From Arenibacter hampyeongensis (GTDB lineage Bacteria > Bacteroidota > Bacteroidia > Flavobacteriales > Flavobacteriaceae): a stretch of 64,000 nt of DNA. The stretch is from NCBI RefSeq assembly GCF_002909255.1, contig NZ_PIOB01000009.1, positions 62,001-126,000 on the forward strand, given 5' to 3'. The notes beneath the pieces were generated by a model. That model was not told the DNA's origin, made no database searches, and saw nothing but the letters and a program-made list of their open reading frames with translations. The number at the start of each line of letters is the position of its first letter. Position 1 is the stretch's first letter. The position numbers and the translations under genes were made by a program. This document shows, in pieces, positions 9,290 to 20,739 of the stretch.

Positions 9290-12200
9290 ATGAACTTACA
9301 TTTGCTCGATTTTAAATTGTCGATGGCGCTATACGTGTTATTGGTAGGTTTCTTTTTCACCTCCAGCGCTCAGGAAGCCGTGCCCTTTACGCCCAGGCTT
9401 GATGGGGGCAATATCGATTTGAGGGGAGATATCATACTGGTCGGGAACAACATCCTGAACAGGGCCTCCCAGGCGGACCCATCACTGGCCAACACTTCTT
9501 ATAACGGTACAGAGAACAACAACAGCCTTTGGATGGAGTATATCGATATCGATGGGGACCCTTCTACTTTTAGTTCCAGTAGTGCGGATCTAAATATTCC
9601 CGATCCATCTTGTTCCCAGGTACGATACGCGGGGCTATACTGGGCCGCAACATATCCTAATGAAAGAAGTACCAATGGATCTGCACAATTTACCGGCACC
9701 CAAAGAGTGGAGGATTGGTTCAATATTAAATTCAAAGCTCCTGGAGGTAACTATATAGACCTAACTGCGGACACTGCCCCTGACCAAATTGGAGAAGAGG
9801 ATGATATTATTTTCGATGGGTACGATTACAACAACATCAATAATTCCTTCAAGGACTCCCCATACATTTGCTATAAAAACATAACAGATCTGGTACGGGC
9901 CAATCCAGATCCAAGTGGGGAATATACGATTGCCAATGTGCGTGCCACAAAGGGGGTTCGGGATGGCTCCAGTTCTGCGGGCTGGGTGATGGTCGTCATC
10001 TATGAAAACCCTACCCAAACGGGGAAATTCATTTCCTTGTTCGATGGCTATGCGGGATTGTCCGGAAGTATTGGATCGGTAGATGTAAACGTAAACGGAT
10101 TTAAGACCTTACCTTCTGGTTTTCCAGTAAACGCAAGACTGGCCGTAGGAGCTTTGGAAGGAGATAGGAGTATAACCAATGATAGGTTCGCTTTGAAAGC
10201 GAATATGGCTGCAACATTCACCGACCTGTCCACTGCCAATCTGAACCCGGCCAACAACTTTTTCAACTCTACCATATCTGACAATGACACGCAAGTTACA
10301 ACACGGACACCTTTTGGAACCAATACCCTGGGATTGGACCTGGATATATTTGATCTGAACAATCCCAGCAATTCCATCCTACCCAACGATGAAACAGGAG
10401 CCACCATGCGTTTTACATCTTCTGGAGATGGTTATGGTGCATTCCTTGCCGCTTTTTTGGTAGAGCAGATCGAGCCCGAAATTGTTCTTGAAAAAAGGGT
10501 GGAGGATATCGGAGGAAATGATATCACGGGCTTGGGGGTAAATCTGGGCCAGACACTGGATTATGTGCTGACATTTCAGAATATTGGAAACGATGATACG
10601 GTGAATTATACGATACGTGATGTATTGCCTATTAATGTTACATTGGATGAGGCCAATTTGGTTCTTCCAACTGGGGTTACCTATACCTTTGATGAATCGA
10701 CAAGGACAATTGTGTTTACCATACCGGATGCACTTGTTCAGGAAAATGACCCGGAATACAGTATACGCATGCGGGTAAAGGTGGCCGAGAACTGTTATGA
10801 CTTTGTCGATGCCTGCTCCGATCAGATATTAAATTTGGCATTTTCAACCTATTCTGGTGCGGTCAACACCAATATAATTACCGATGACCCTAGTGTCCAT
10901 GATTTTAACACTTGTGGATTTGTAGTGCCAGGGGCAACAAACTTCCTATTGGATGACCTAAAAGATTGTACCTTTTCCAGTACTGTTCAACTTTGTGGTG
11001 AACAATTGATCTTGGATGTCGGTGATGGGTTCGACAACTATATTTGGTATAGGGATGAAAATAACAACGATCAAATCGATTCGGCGGATTCCGTATTGAA
11101 CGATGGTGACCCGGACAACGATGCCAGCACTTTGATCGTAAACAGGATAGGAACATATTTGGTGGATAAAATAGTCGCAGATCCCTGTAAAGGGTTTGTT
11201 GAAACTGTAGTGGTGGAACGATATGGAAGTACCCAGACGAACCCGATCGTTGATTATTTTAACTACTTAAATGGCGATGCCGATCCCACCAACGATATTT
11301 CAGGTGAAATAGTAAGTTGTTCTATTGATGGTAGTCCGTTGCCCAAGATTTTCTTATGTGGGACAAACGATACACAGTTGCTCCAACTGGCCATTACCGA
11401 TGCTGCTGGAATTTCTTGGGAACAATTGGTAGAAGGCAGCTGCTCCGATGCCGGCGATAATTGCGCCAACAAGAATGCCACATGTACGTGGAATGCAATA
11501 GCCTCTGGTTCAAGTTATACGGCGAATGCGCCAGGAAAGTTCCGTCTGGTGGTCAACTATCAAAATGGTTGTTTCAGTCGTTTCTATTTCAATGTGTTCC
11601 AAAACGATCTTGACATACAATACACCAAAAAGGATATTATCTGTGCAAGCCCCGGTAACATAACTATCACCAATTTGGGAAATAATTATGGCTATCAACT
11701 CGTCAATGCGGTCAATGGTGATGTCATAATACCTTTTAGTGCGAACAACGGTCCCAGTTTTAATTTCAATCCGGGCCAAAATGGTGGTTACCGTGTAGAG
11801 GTTGTACAATTGGACAATGCAGGGATACCTATCCCTGAGGCCTGTATCTTTAGTACCCCGGACATAGGTATTCTGGACAGGAACGTAACCTATGCCGTCA
11901 GTACGACCCCAGCAAGCTGTACCGGTTTTGGATCGATCAACATGCAAATAAACAACGCCCGCCCCAATTATGAGTTTGAGATCAGATTGGATGATGGCTC
12001 CAATGGAGGGCAGGGAACACTTGTAGATAATGAAATGTCGCAACCGGACAATAATTTTACTTTTGAAAATCTTAACCCGGGAAATTATATAGCGATAGCC
12101 AGAACAGTTGATGGCTGTACATATAGGGAAGAAGTAATAATAGTGAACAATAGTTCCCTATTTTTAGAAGCACGGGTTTCACAGCACATTACCTGCAAGG

Positions 12201-15200
12201 AGGGTAATATCCTTATGAGCTCTGGCGGAGGAAAAACACCCCACACTTATGCTATTTGGTCCTATGTCGATGAAGATGGGGATACCATGATCTCCTATCC
12301 TTCGGTCGACGCTATTCCTGCCTCGGCATACCAAACAAGCCAGATCTTTGATATCTATGATCCCGGGGATTATACATTTGTCGTCGTCGACAGGTTCAAT
12401 TGCCCGGCCATTTCCAATACGGTTGCCATTGAGTTTAGGCCGGCCGCCGAATATAATGCCACTTCGGTAATCGATGTGCTCTGCTACGGGGACTCCAGCG
12501 GAACAATAAGATTCAATCTTGTCAACAGTAATGGGTACCAACTAACTTATTACCTTTTTGACGCGGCCATATTTGATGAAGAAAATTATGAATATAATAA
12601 TGCCCTGGCTACCAATACCTCGGGTAATTTTCCAGGGTTGCCGGCGGGGGACTATGCCATTGTCATAAACCAACGTAAAGGAAGTGCGTCCTGTGATTAT
12701 TTTGAGTATCATACCATTTCGCAGCCGTCCAATTCCCTTGGCGGTAATGCCGTATTAATTCAGGATTATACCTGTTTGCAGGACGGAATCATAGAGGTAC
12801 AAAACGTAACGGGCGGAACCGCACCTTATGAATACAGCATTGATGGTGTAAACTTTTTATCCGGTCCGGGTGCCGAAAGATTTACAGGACTCACTGAGGG
12901 TACTTATGCTATAACGATCAGGGATGCGGTTGGTTGTATCATGATGACCGGTCCAATAATACTGGACCCTTTAAATCAACCAAGGGATCTCATGTTCTCT
13001 TCGACTCAAGCTGTATGTCCTACATTGGTATCGGATGTTACTGTTACCGTTGTAAATGGCAATGCCCCTTTTACCTATGAAATCATTGCACCCGCTTCAG
13101 AAATGTTGAATAATGGTAGCAATGCAACATTTACAGGTCTATCCCCAAAGACATATACCTTTCAGGTTACGGATGATAAGGGTTGCACAATTCAAGAAAG
13201 CTATACCATTGCTCCCATAGTGCCAATTAGCGTGAACGGCCAATTGATAGATAATGTCAGCTGTTTTGGCCTATCTGATGGGGCCATTACTTTTAATGTG
13301 GGCAATTTTAGCTCTTCTTACGACTATGTTGTAACCGGACCTCTTACATTTTCGGATTCGGGGTCAACTACCAATACCATTCCACTGACCGGTCTGGCCG
13401 AAGGGACATATAACGTTACCATAACCGACACCGATACGAATTGCTCGGCAACCACCGACGTTACAGTGAATTCCCCACCTTCCTCGCTTCTTGTTTCAAG
13501 TCTGGCAGTGACGGAGATTTCATGTTCTTCCGCTGGAGCAGTCACTATTAATGCCAGTGGTGGATGGGGCGGTTATGAATTCGAATTGATGGACCCATCC
13601 GGAACTAGTACTGGACCACAGGGAAGCAAGACGTTTTCTGGGCTGAACGATACCTCAGGAAACTATACGGTTACAGTGAGGGATGCCGGAGGATGCGAAG
13701 TGGTCCAAACTTTTGCCTTGACGCCTTCCCCTCCCCCGGTTTTGGAATTGATGGCCAATAATCTATGTTATGACAGTAGTGTGGGACTGAGTTTAACGGC
13801 AAATGTCCTATCTGGCGGTACGGCACCTTTTCAATATCGATTGAACGGTGGAGCTTACCAATCGGGAAACAATTTTACGGGATTGGGACCAGGTAGTTAT
13901 ACCGTTGAAGTCATAGATAGTAAAGGTTGTACGGATACGGCCAGCTTGGAAATATTTCCGACATTGACAGCAACTTCAAACCTGGTGAAAGGTTTGGACT
14001 GTAGTGTTTCGCCAGAAGCGGAAATCGAAATCTTTATAGCAGAAGGATCTCCGAATTACACATATGAAGTTTATTTGGACGGAAACTTGGAACAGGCAAG
14101 TACAACGGTACCAGGTATTCCCTTTTCGTATGTTGCCCCAACCTCAGGTACTTATACGTTTAACATTACCGATGCCAGCGGGTGTACGGTAATCACCACA
14201 TCAATAGTCGACCCGATTGCAATGCCAAGTATTTCACTTGTTCAGACTACCGAAATTCTATGCAACGGCGATAATGGCGGAACCATTCAAGTTAATATCG
14301 ATGGTACAACGGGGATTCCACCGTATACCATTTCCGTAGTAAACATAACTACAGCTACCTCTTTTGGTGCCCAGACTTCAGGTCTGCCAGCGGGAACATA
14401 TGAAGTAACCGTTACGGATTCAAATTTATGTTCGGATACGGAATCAATAATCATTGATGAGCCGGATCCAATTGCATATGATATAATGGTAACACCGATT
14501 ACCTGTGACTTGAGCAATGGTACTGACCCTGGCTCCATTAGTGTTACCAATATCAGTGGAGGAACCAATGAATACACCTATTATCTCACAGGAAACAATG
14601 GTCATTCGGATAGTTATACTACAACCGCGGGCGGGGAGGACCATACCTTTACAATTCTGGAATTCGGTATCTATCAGATAGACGTTGTAGATGCGAACGG
14701 TTGTTCTGTAAGGACAACCAACATAATTGCCTCCCCTCCGGACGATTTGGATATTAATGTAAATACCACGACCGTAGATTGTAATTTGGGCGGTACGGCC
14801 ATCATTACCGTAAATTCAATCTTAGGGAGCGGCAATTATGAATTTGCCGTTCTTGAAACTTATACGGCCCCTTATGTGGATGACCCGATAAACGATTATC
14901 AGACTGCAGATGCGCCGGGAGGGGACACGGCAACGTTTACGGGATTGCTCCCTGGGATAACCTATAGTTTCGTGGTACATGACTTGACCAGCAACTGTTA
15001 TTATTTTGAAACTGCCGATCTACCTATTGATACTCCTTCCAATCTAACAACTAACTTGGATTCCGTTAACAATGTTACCTGTACCGGAAATGCTGATGGA
15101 AATGTAAGCTTTACCATTGACGATTATGCACCTGATGCCACAAGTGTCAATTATCAAATTTTTAATTTTCAATCGAACACTACAACTGGCATTATGGGAT

Positions 15201-18200
15201 CAATAAACGTAAATCCTCCAAGTGTCGGTAGTGGGATAAGCGTTACGGATGTAGGTCCATTGGCTCCGGGCACCTATTACATCTTATTTAATGAGGTAGG
15301 AGGCAGTTATGACGGTTGCTCGGTGGGTTCTGAAATTTTTACCATTTCAGAATCTACCAATCCATTACAGGTTACGGCCTCTCTGATAAAAAATGACAAC
15401 TGTAATCCAAATGCCGGTCAAGTTGCGGCCATTGGGCAGTTTGGCACCGCGCCTTATGAATACCAGATTACCTTATCTACGGACACACCTCCGACTTTGG
15501 CGACCTGGACAGGTACTTCTACTAATGTTTTTAATGTAGAAGGAGGCAATTATATCGTTTATATTAAAGATGCCAATAACTGTATTCAACAGGATACTGT
15601 CGTAGTTCCAACAGATCCTTCCCCGGAAATAAGCCTTGCCGTAAACAATCAATGTTTGGGATCGGAAGGAAATTATGCTATAGACATAACACTTACAACC
15701 GCCGGTATTGCACCATATGCTGTCCGAGTGGATGGTGGTGCCCTCAGGGCTATTTCGGGCTTGAACACTGCTGGTAGCATGATTACTATTCCCGGTTTAA
15801 ATTCTGGGAGCCATACTATTGAAATCTTGGACAGTAATGGCTGTGGTGAAATTCAGAGTATTGTGATTGCCCCGGAATTGGAGGCAAGTGCCATGGTCAT
15901 GACACAACCAAGTTGTAATACCAATGATGGTGTTATAGCATTTATCATTACAGGGGGGTCAGGCTCTTATACTGTTGAGCTATTGGCCGCCGACCTATCG
16001 CCAACAGGAATTAATCCAACCGGAAATGAATTTATAGGGGTTCCTTTTGGAGATTATGTGGTACGGGCGACCGACAACACGCTGGGAACGCCAAATTGTT
16101 ATGTGGAGCTCCCTATTTCATTGGAGGAACCAACACCTATAACCTTGTTGACCACTGAGTGGACCGATGTTGGTTGTTTTGGTGGTTCGGACGGAAGTAT
16201 CAATGTAAATCTGGAGCCCTCAAGTACTGGAGTAAATGATAATCCGCCATACGTTTATGAAATTACCGATGGTACATCTACCTTCACCCAAAACGCAGGT
16301 CTTTTCACGGGACTGACCGAAGGAATTTGGGACATTAGGGTAACTTCGAATAGAAACTGTATTGCCATGGACCAAGTGACCATTGGGGAACCAGCGGCCC
16401 TTACGGCAACCATTACGAATGTGATACCTTTTGCTTGTGACATGAACAGTGCAACGCAAGCGGCTGTAATAGAAGTAACCATTACTTCAGGTACTGGAAC
16501 CCCGGATTATTTTTATAGCGTGAATGGCGGTAGTTTCCTGCCTACACCTGGGACCATTTTTACCTATGAAGCCCTAAATGCTGGCAATTATGATATCGTA
16601 ATAAGGGATGCCAATGGTTGTCTTTTTGCATTGCCAACACAGACTATAGCGCCATTAAATACTTTTACCGCTAACATTTCCCAAATCAGTGCCATCTCGT
16701 GTACCGGTCCCGAAGAAATTCTAATTACGGTGACCGATGACGGTAATCCGGCCAATTCCTATTCCTTTGAGCTGCTGCCGCTTGGAAATTCCAATGGGAT
16801 AATGACAGGTTCAGCGACCAACACATCTGTCAATTATAACCTGAATGCTGTAGGCAATTATACTTTTCGGATAACGGATTTAACCACTGGATGTTATATT
16901 GACACTGTCCCGTACGATATTGCCCCTTATGATCTAATGGATGTATTGGCTACGGCAACATCGCCCGTTACATGTTTAGGGGATGGTAACGGCACCATGG
17001 ATATCCAGATTACGGGATATTCCGGAGCATTTGATTACGAAGTTTTTACACAGGCCGGGGTAAGTATACAAACAGTTATGGGCATTACGGCTTCAATTCC
17101 TCTAACCATTAATGGATTATCCGGCGGAAATTATTACATAAGGGTAACCCAGACTGAATTCCCATACTGTTCAGATGATTCCAATATAATTACTATCAGC
17201 TCGCCCAATATGCCATTGACTGCTATCGTTGTTCCGGTGGCGGAAGCTGAATGTACGGATAACATGGGTGAGATCTTAATTGACCCTAGTGGGGGTTATG
17301 CACCTTATGATATCATATTGACCAATACTACGACAGGGCAAGTATACAATGCCAACAATGTAGAGGCAATGCTGTTCACTGGTCTTTCTGCAGGGAATTT
17401 TAGCGTTCAGGTTACCGATAATTTTGGTTGTGTCTATATGGATGCCGAAGTGTTGTCTCCAGCAATCCCGATTGTCGCCAATGCAATTCCATTAACAACC
17501 ATGTTAAGTTGTTATAACGATAATAATGCTACGGTTACGGCCATAGTTACAAGTGGGGGAAGCGGTAATTACGAATATCGATTGAATTACTATGATGATG
17601 CCGGTGCTTTATTGGAATTTACTACTGGGGAGCAGACTTCCGATACCTTTACAGGATTGGGTGCCGGCATTTATAGTATAGCGGTAACAGATGGCTGGAA
17701 CTGTGATGTTGAAACCAACCAAGTGACCATCACCCAGCCTCCAAGGGTTTTTGCCTCACTGGTGAGGACTGATCCCTTGACCTGTGCCACGGGTGCCGAA
17801 TTTGAACTTACGGCCATAGGCGGAAGCGGAACCTATGAGTTTAGTTCAGATAATATAACCTTCTTGCCAATGACCAGCAATCCAATGGGAATACCCGATT
17901 TTGGAGTTTTAGGGGCAGGAACTTATCAATATTATGTTCGGGATGCCATAAATGGCTGTGAGGCGATCGTTTCAAATGCGGTTACCGAAAACCCTATCGT
18001 ACCCTTGGTCCTGACCGTAGATAAAACGGCGGCATACATCAATTGTACAGGTGAAAACACTGCTGTTATCCGTGCAGTGGCATCTGGAGGTCTGGGCAAC
18101 TACCAATATGAACTTTACTTGAATAGTATTGCACCTGCCAATAGATTGTCCGGGCCTCAGAGTGTGGGTGAATTTAAGGATCTTGTGGCCGGCACATATT

Positions 18201-19465
18201 GGGTCAATGTAATAAGTGAAGATTGTACGACCACTCCGGAACAGGTCATTATTGAAGAGCCAATACCTTTAACATATACCGACCAAGTGATAGATGTAAG
18301 CTGCTTCGGTGAAGAAAATGGAGCCATTATGGTAAACCTTGCAGGAGGTGCAGGGGGATATATCTATTCCATATCGCCCAATCTCGATAAATTCGATTCG
18401 ATAAATACATTTACCGACTTGGCCCCTGGTGATTATGCAGTAATAGCACAAGATCAAAATGGATGCTTTGAGTATCTCGAATATACTATTTCCGAACCCG
18501 CCATAATAGAGGTAAGCGCAACAACCACCCCGGAAATCTGTGTCGGAAGCGCAGATGGGTCGATCAGTCTGTCCATCAGTGGGGGCACTGCTCCCTATAG
18601 TACTGCCATAAACTCCAATGCCGATACGGATTATATTTTGGGCAGAACGGACTTTTCCGATCTTTCGGTTGGGGATTATTTGATTTTTGTAAAGGATGCA
18701 CAAGATTGTGAAACCTATATAGTTGCTACCATTGATCCTGGTGTTAACCTTAGGGCAACTGTAGAGCCGGTCTATGAATGTATTGGGAACACTCCAAATA
18801 ATTATGTCAATATCATATTAGAGGACCGATCGGTATTGGCAGAGGTTATGTACGGCCTTGATACTACCGATCCGGAGGAAATGCAACTTGATCCAAATTT
18901 CAGCAACATTGCACCTGGGGACCATTACGTTGCCATTGCACACACAAATGGCTGTATAGAGACCGTTGGATTCTTTATTGAAAACTATGAACCCTTGACC
19001 CTAACCTTGGAACAAAGAAACGTGAATGAAATAACTGCGGTTGCCCAGGGAGGAAGGTTGGAATATACCTTTTATTTAGATGGGATTGACAGGGGAAGTG
19101 ATAACACCTTCCGCATTCGTAGAACGGGCACTTATGAAGTAAGGGTGGTGGATGAAAATGGCTGTGAGGCAATCGCCAGTATATTTATGGAATTCATGGA
19201 TATTAAAATGCCCAATTTCTATACTCCGAACGGCGATGGCAAGAACGATTTTTGGAAGCTTGGTAATGGGGAGTATTTCCCCAATTTAACGGTAAAGATT
19301 TACGATAGGTACGGTAGGGTAGTGGCCAGGTTATCCAATATTGAAGGTTGGGACGGCACCTATGAAGGAAAGGAACTGCCTACCGGGGATTATTGGTACG
19401 TTGTACAATTTAATGAGGAGGATTACAAAAGGGAATTTTTTGGACATTTTACCCTTTACCGATAA
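9290..19465 (+). CDS. Giant SprB-like adhesin with type IX secretion type B sorting domain
   Basis: This single 3391-residue frame begins with a signal peptide ending at SSAQ (about residue 28). Residues about 30-390 form a secreted N-terminal domain. About 395-500 look like a DUF11-type conserved repeat (VEQIEPEIVLEKRVEDIG, TLDYVLTFQNIGNDDTVNY). From about 850 to 3290 come many repeats of SprB type, with recurring units such as VSCFGLSDGAI, GGTAPYEYSIDG, FTGLTEGTYAITIRDAVGC. The last 85 residues (NFYTPNGDGKNDFWKLG ... LPTGDYWYVVQF) are the gliding-motility-associated type B C-terminal domain recognised by the type IX secretion system. Such adhesins are carried along the cell surface in gliding. 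The PorP/SprF gene 17 nt downstream is its expected partner. Confidence 0.95.
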   Translation: MNLHLLDFKLSMALYVLLVGFFFTSSAQEAVPFTPRLDGGNIDLRGDIILVGNNILNRASQADPSLANTSYNGTENNNSLWMEYIDIDGDPSTFSSSSADLNIPDPSCSQVRYAGLYWAATYPNERSTNGSAQFTGTQRVEDWFNIKFKAPGGNYIDLTADTAPDQIGEEDDIIFDGYDYNNINNSFKDSPYICYKNITDLVRANPDPSGEYTIANVRATKGVRDGSSSAGWVMVVIYENPTQTGKFISLFDGYAGLSGSIGSVDVNVNGFKTLPSGFPVNARLAVGALEGDRSITNDRFALKANMAATFTDLSTANLNPANNFFNSTISDNDTQVTTRTPFGTNTLGLDLDIFDLNNPSNSILPNDETGATMRFTSSGDGYGAFLAAFLVEQIEPEIVLEKRVEDIGGNDITGLGVNLGQTLDYVLTFQNIGNDDTVNYTIRDVLPINVTLDEANLVLPTGVTYTFDESTRTIVFTIPDALVQENDPEYSIRMRVKVAENCYDFVDACSDQILNLAFSTYSGAVNTNIITDDPSVHDFNTCGFVVPGATNFLLDDLKDCTFSSTVQLCGEQLILDVGDGFDNYIWYRDENNNDQIDSADSVLNDGDPDNDASTLIVNRIGTYLVDKIVADPCKGFVETVVVERYGSTQTNPIVDYFNYLNGDADPTNDISGEIVSCSIDGSPLPKIFLCGTNDTQLLQLAITDAAGISWEQLVEGSCSDAGDNCANKNATCTWNAIASGSSYTANAPGKFRLVVNYQNGCFSRFYFNVFQNDLDIQYTKKDIICASPGNITITNLGNNYGYQLVNAVNGDVIIPFSANNGPSFNFNPGQNGGYRVEVVQLDNAGIPIPEACIFSTPDIGILDRNVTYAVSTTPASCTGFGSINMQINNARPNYEFEIRLDDGSNGGQGTLVDNEMSQPDNNFTFENLNPGNYIAIARTVDGCTYREEVIIVNNSSLFLEARVSQHITCKEGNILMSSGGGKTPHTYAIWSYVDEDGDTMISYPSVDAIPASAYQTSQIFDIYDPGDYTFVVVDRFNCPAISNTVAIEFRPAAEYNATSVIDVLCYGDSSGTIRFNLVNSNGYQLTYYLFDAAIFDEENYEYNNALATNTSGNFPGLPAGDYAIVINQRKGSASCDYFEYHTISQPSNSLGGNAVLIQDYTCLQDGIIEVQNVTGGTAPYEYSIDGVNFLSGPGAERFTGLTEGTYAITIRDAVGCIMMTGPIILDPLNQPRDLMFSSTQAVCPTLVSDVTVTVVNGNAPFTYEIIAPASEMLNNGSNATFTGLSPKTYTFQVTDDKGCTIQESYTIAPIVPISVNGQLIDNVSCFGLSDGAITFNVGNFSSSYDYVVTGPLTFSDSGSTTNTIPLTGLAEGTYNVTITDTDTNCSATTDVTVNSPPSSLLVSSLAVTEISCSSAGAVTINASGGWGGYEFELMDPSGTSTGPQGSKTFSGLNDTSGNYTVTVRDAGGCEVVQTFALTPSPPPVLELMANNLCYDSSVGLSLTANVLSGGTAPFQYRLNGGAYQSGNNFTGLGPGSYTVEVIDSKGCTDTASLEIFPTLTATSNLVKGLDCSVSPEAEIEIFIAEGSPNYTYEVYLDGNLEQASTTVPGIPFSYVAPTSGTYTFNITDASGCTVITTSIVDPIAMPSISLVQTTEILCNGDNGGTIQVNIDGTTGIPPYTISVVNITTATSFGAQTSGLPAGTYEVTVTDSNLCSDTESIIIDEPDPIAYDIMVTPITCDLSNGTDPGSISVTNISGGTNEYTYYLTGNNGHSDSYTTTAGGEDHTFTILEFGIYQIDVVDANGCSVRTTNIIASPPDDLDINVNTTTVDCNLGGTAIITVNSILGSGNYEFAVLETYTAPYVDDPINDYQTADAPGGDTATFTGLLPGITYSFVVHDLTSNCYYFETADLPIDTPSNLTTNLDSVNNVTCTGNADGNVSFTIDDYAPDATSVNYQIFNFQSNTTTGIMGSINVNPPSVGSGISVTDVGPLAPGTYYILFNEVGGSYDGCSVGSEIFTISESTNPLQVTASLIKNDNCNPNAGQVAAIGQFGTAPYEYQITLSTDTPPTLATWTGTSTNVFNVEGGNYIVYIKDANNCIQQDTVVVPTDPSPEISLAVNNQCLGSEGNYAIDITLTTAGIAPYAVRVDGGALRAISGLNTAGSMITIPGLNSGSHTIEILDSNGCGEIQSIVIAPELEASAMVMTQPSCNTNDGVIAFIITGGSGSYTVELLAADLSPTGINPTGNEFIGVPFGDYVVRATDNTLGTPNCYVELPISLEEPTPITLLTTEWTDVGCFGGSDGSINVNLEPSSTGVNDNPPYVYEITDGTSTFTQNAGLFTGLTEGIWDIRVTSNRNCIAMDQVTIGEPAALTATITNVIPFACDMNSATQAAVIEVTITSGTGTPDYFYSVNGGSFLPTPGTIFTYEALNAGNYDIVIRDANGCLFALPTQTIAPLNTFTANISQISAISCTGPEEILITVTDDGNPANSYSFELLPLGNSNGIMTGSATNTSVNYNLNAVGNYTFRITDLTTGCYIDTVPYDIAPYDLMDVLATATSPVTCLGDGNGTMDIQITGYSGAFDYEVFTQAGVSIQTVMGITASIPLTINGLSGGNYYIRVTQTEFPYCSDDSNIITISSPNMPLTAIVVPVAEAECTDNMGEILIDPSGGYAPYDIILTNTTTGQVYNANNVEAMLFTGLSAGNFSVQVTDNFGCVYMDAEVLSPAIPIVANAIPLTTMLSCYNDNNATVTAIVTSGGSGNYEYRLNYYDDAGALLEFTTGEQTSDTFTGLGAGIYSIAVTDGWNCDVETNQVTITQPPRVFASLVRTDPLTCATGAEFELTAIGGSGTYEFSSDNITFLPMTSNPMGIPDFGVLGAGTYQYYVRDAINGCEAIVSNAVTENPIVPLVLTVDKTAAYINCTGENTAVIRAVASGGLGNYQYELYLNSIAPANRLSGPQSVGEFKDLVAGTYWVNVISEDCTTTPEQVIIEEPIPLTYTDQVIDVSCFGEENGAIMVNLAGGAGGYIYSISPNLDKFDSINTFTDLAPGDYAVIAQDQNGCFEYLEYTISEPAIIEVSATTTPEICVGSADGSISLSISGGTAPYSTAINSNADTDYILGRTDFSDLSVGDYLIFVKDAQDCETYIVATIDPGVNLRATVEPVYECIGNTPNNYVNIILEDRSVLAEVMYGLDTTDPEEMQLDPNFSNIAPGDHYVAIAHTNGCIETVGFFIENYEPLTLTLEQRNVNEITAVAQGGRLEYTFYLDGIDRGSDNTFRIRRTGTYEVRVVDENGCEAIASIFMEFMDIKMPNFYTPNGDGKNDFWKLGNGEYFPNLTVKIYDRYGRVVARLSNIEGWDGTYEGKELPTGDYWYVVQFNEEDYKREFFGHFTLYR

Positions 19466-19482
19466 AACTTGACCTAAAAATC

Positions 19483-20433
19483 ATGCCTAAAATAGCCTTG
19501 ACCTTTTTGCTAATTCTAGCCGCACTTTCAGCAAAGGGCCAAGAGCTCAATTCGCCACAACTATCACAATATTTGGCTGATAATCCTTTTGTACTCTCGC
19601 CAACTTACGCCGGTATTGGCGATCATGTGAAAATTAGGTTGAACGGCCTTGCACAATGGGTTGGAATAAAGGACGCTCCTAGAACCCAATCCTTGGCCGC
19701 GGATATGAGGTTAGGGGAGAAATCAGGGATAGGAGTCTTTCTATATAACGACTCCAACGGTTATACCAAACAACAGGGATCCCGGATTTCCTTCGCACAC
19801 CATTTAACATTAGATCGTTATGAGGACGAGTTTTTGTCCTTTGGTATCTCTTATAATTTTAACCAATTTAGATTGGATGTAAGTGAATTTATTGACGCAG
19901 GGTTTGATCCGGGCGTTACCGATGACAGGTCCACATCCAACCACAATTTTGATGTAGGTCTTTTGTACAGAAAAAATGCCTTTTACTTCAGTGCAAATGC
20001 CTCCAACGTTATCAACAAGGATGTGTACATATTCGATCCCATCTATGAGCCCAGCAAACTTAGAAACTTCTATGTATATTCTGGATACAGATACAAAAAG
20101 TCCAGAAACAGTGATATGGAAATAGAACCCTCCATTTTATACAAAATATTTGAAAGTGATGGCAGATCGGAGGCCGATCTAAACCTGAAATTCAGGTGGT
20201 ACGATTTTGAGGATTACTATTATGCAGGTATAACCTACCGTTTCTTAAATGACCAAATTGGAAGACCCTTATATATAGCTCCCTTGGCCGGACTTAAAAA
20301 AAGCAATTTCTATTTCGGATATTCCTATCAGATCATTCTGAACGAAATTTTGGGATATAGTACTGGTACCCACGTGGTGACTATCGGGGTAGACCTATTC
20401 CAAGGTATTAGTAATTGTAGATGTACTTATTAA
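19483..20433 (+). CDS. PorP/SprF-family type IX secretion outer-membrane protein
   Basis: The 316-residue protein has a signal peptide (cleavage near AKGQ) followed by ELNSPQLSQYLADNPFVLSPTYAGI, the family hallmark (Q.....N....NPA.AG in PorP/SprF). Alternating beta strands to the C-terminus suggest an outer-membrane barrel. PorP/SprF proteins are needed for secretion or attachment of the type B substrate encoded next to them, as SprF is for SprB. The 17-nt spacing to the giant adhesin marks a two-gene operon. Confidence 0.92.
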   Translation: MPKIALTFLLILAALSAKGQELNSPQLSQYLADNPFVLSPTYAGIGDHVKIRLNGLAQWVGIKDAPRTQSLAADMRLGEKSGIGVFLYNDSNGYTKQQGSRISFAHHLTLDRYEDEFLSFGISYNFNQFRLDVSEFIDAGFDPGVTDDRSTSNHNFDVGLLYRKNAFYFSANASNVINKDVYIFDPIYEPSKLRNFYVYSGYRYKKSRNSDMEIEPSILYKIFESDGRSEADLNLKFRWYDFEDYYYAGITYRFLNDQIGRPLYIAPLAGLKKSNFYFGYSYQIILNEILGYSTGTHVVTIGVDLFQGISNCRCTY

Positions 20434-20739
20434 TTGAAATTAAACTGGTTTTCCCAAAATAGCGCAAGAAGTCTGTTGAACCTTTAAAAACCTTGACCAA
20501 ATTCACAATGAAGATGTTCAACTCCTGCCATTGGATGTTGAAATGTCCGGAATGATGTTTTCTAATTTTTGAAAAAATTAGGACGGCAAATTCCGGTTAT
20601 CATGAATTGCACAAAGACTTAGTTCGCGTTGAAGGCTTTCGAATAGCATTTGGATGGTTTTTTTATGAAATCATCTGCTAAAGTTGATTTCGAATAGTCC
20701 ATTGCCAGGGGCACTTCCGTTTATACAACTTCAAATACT

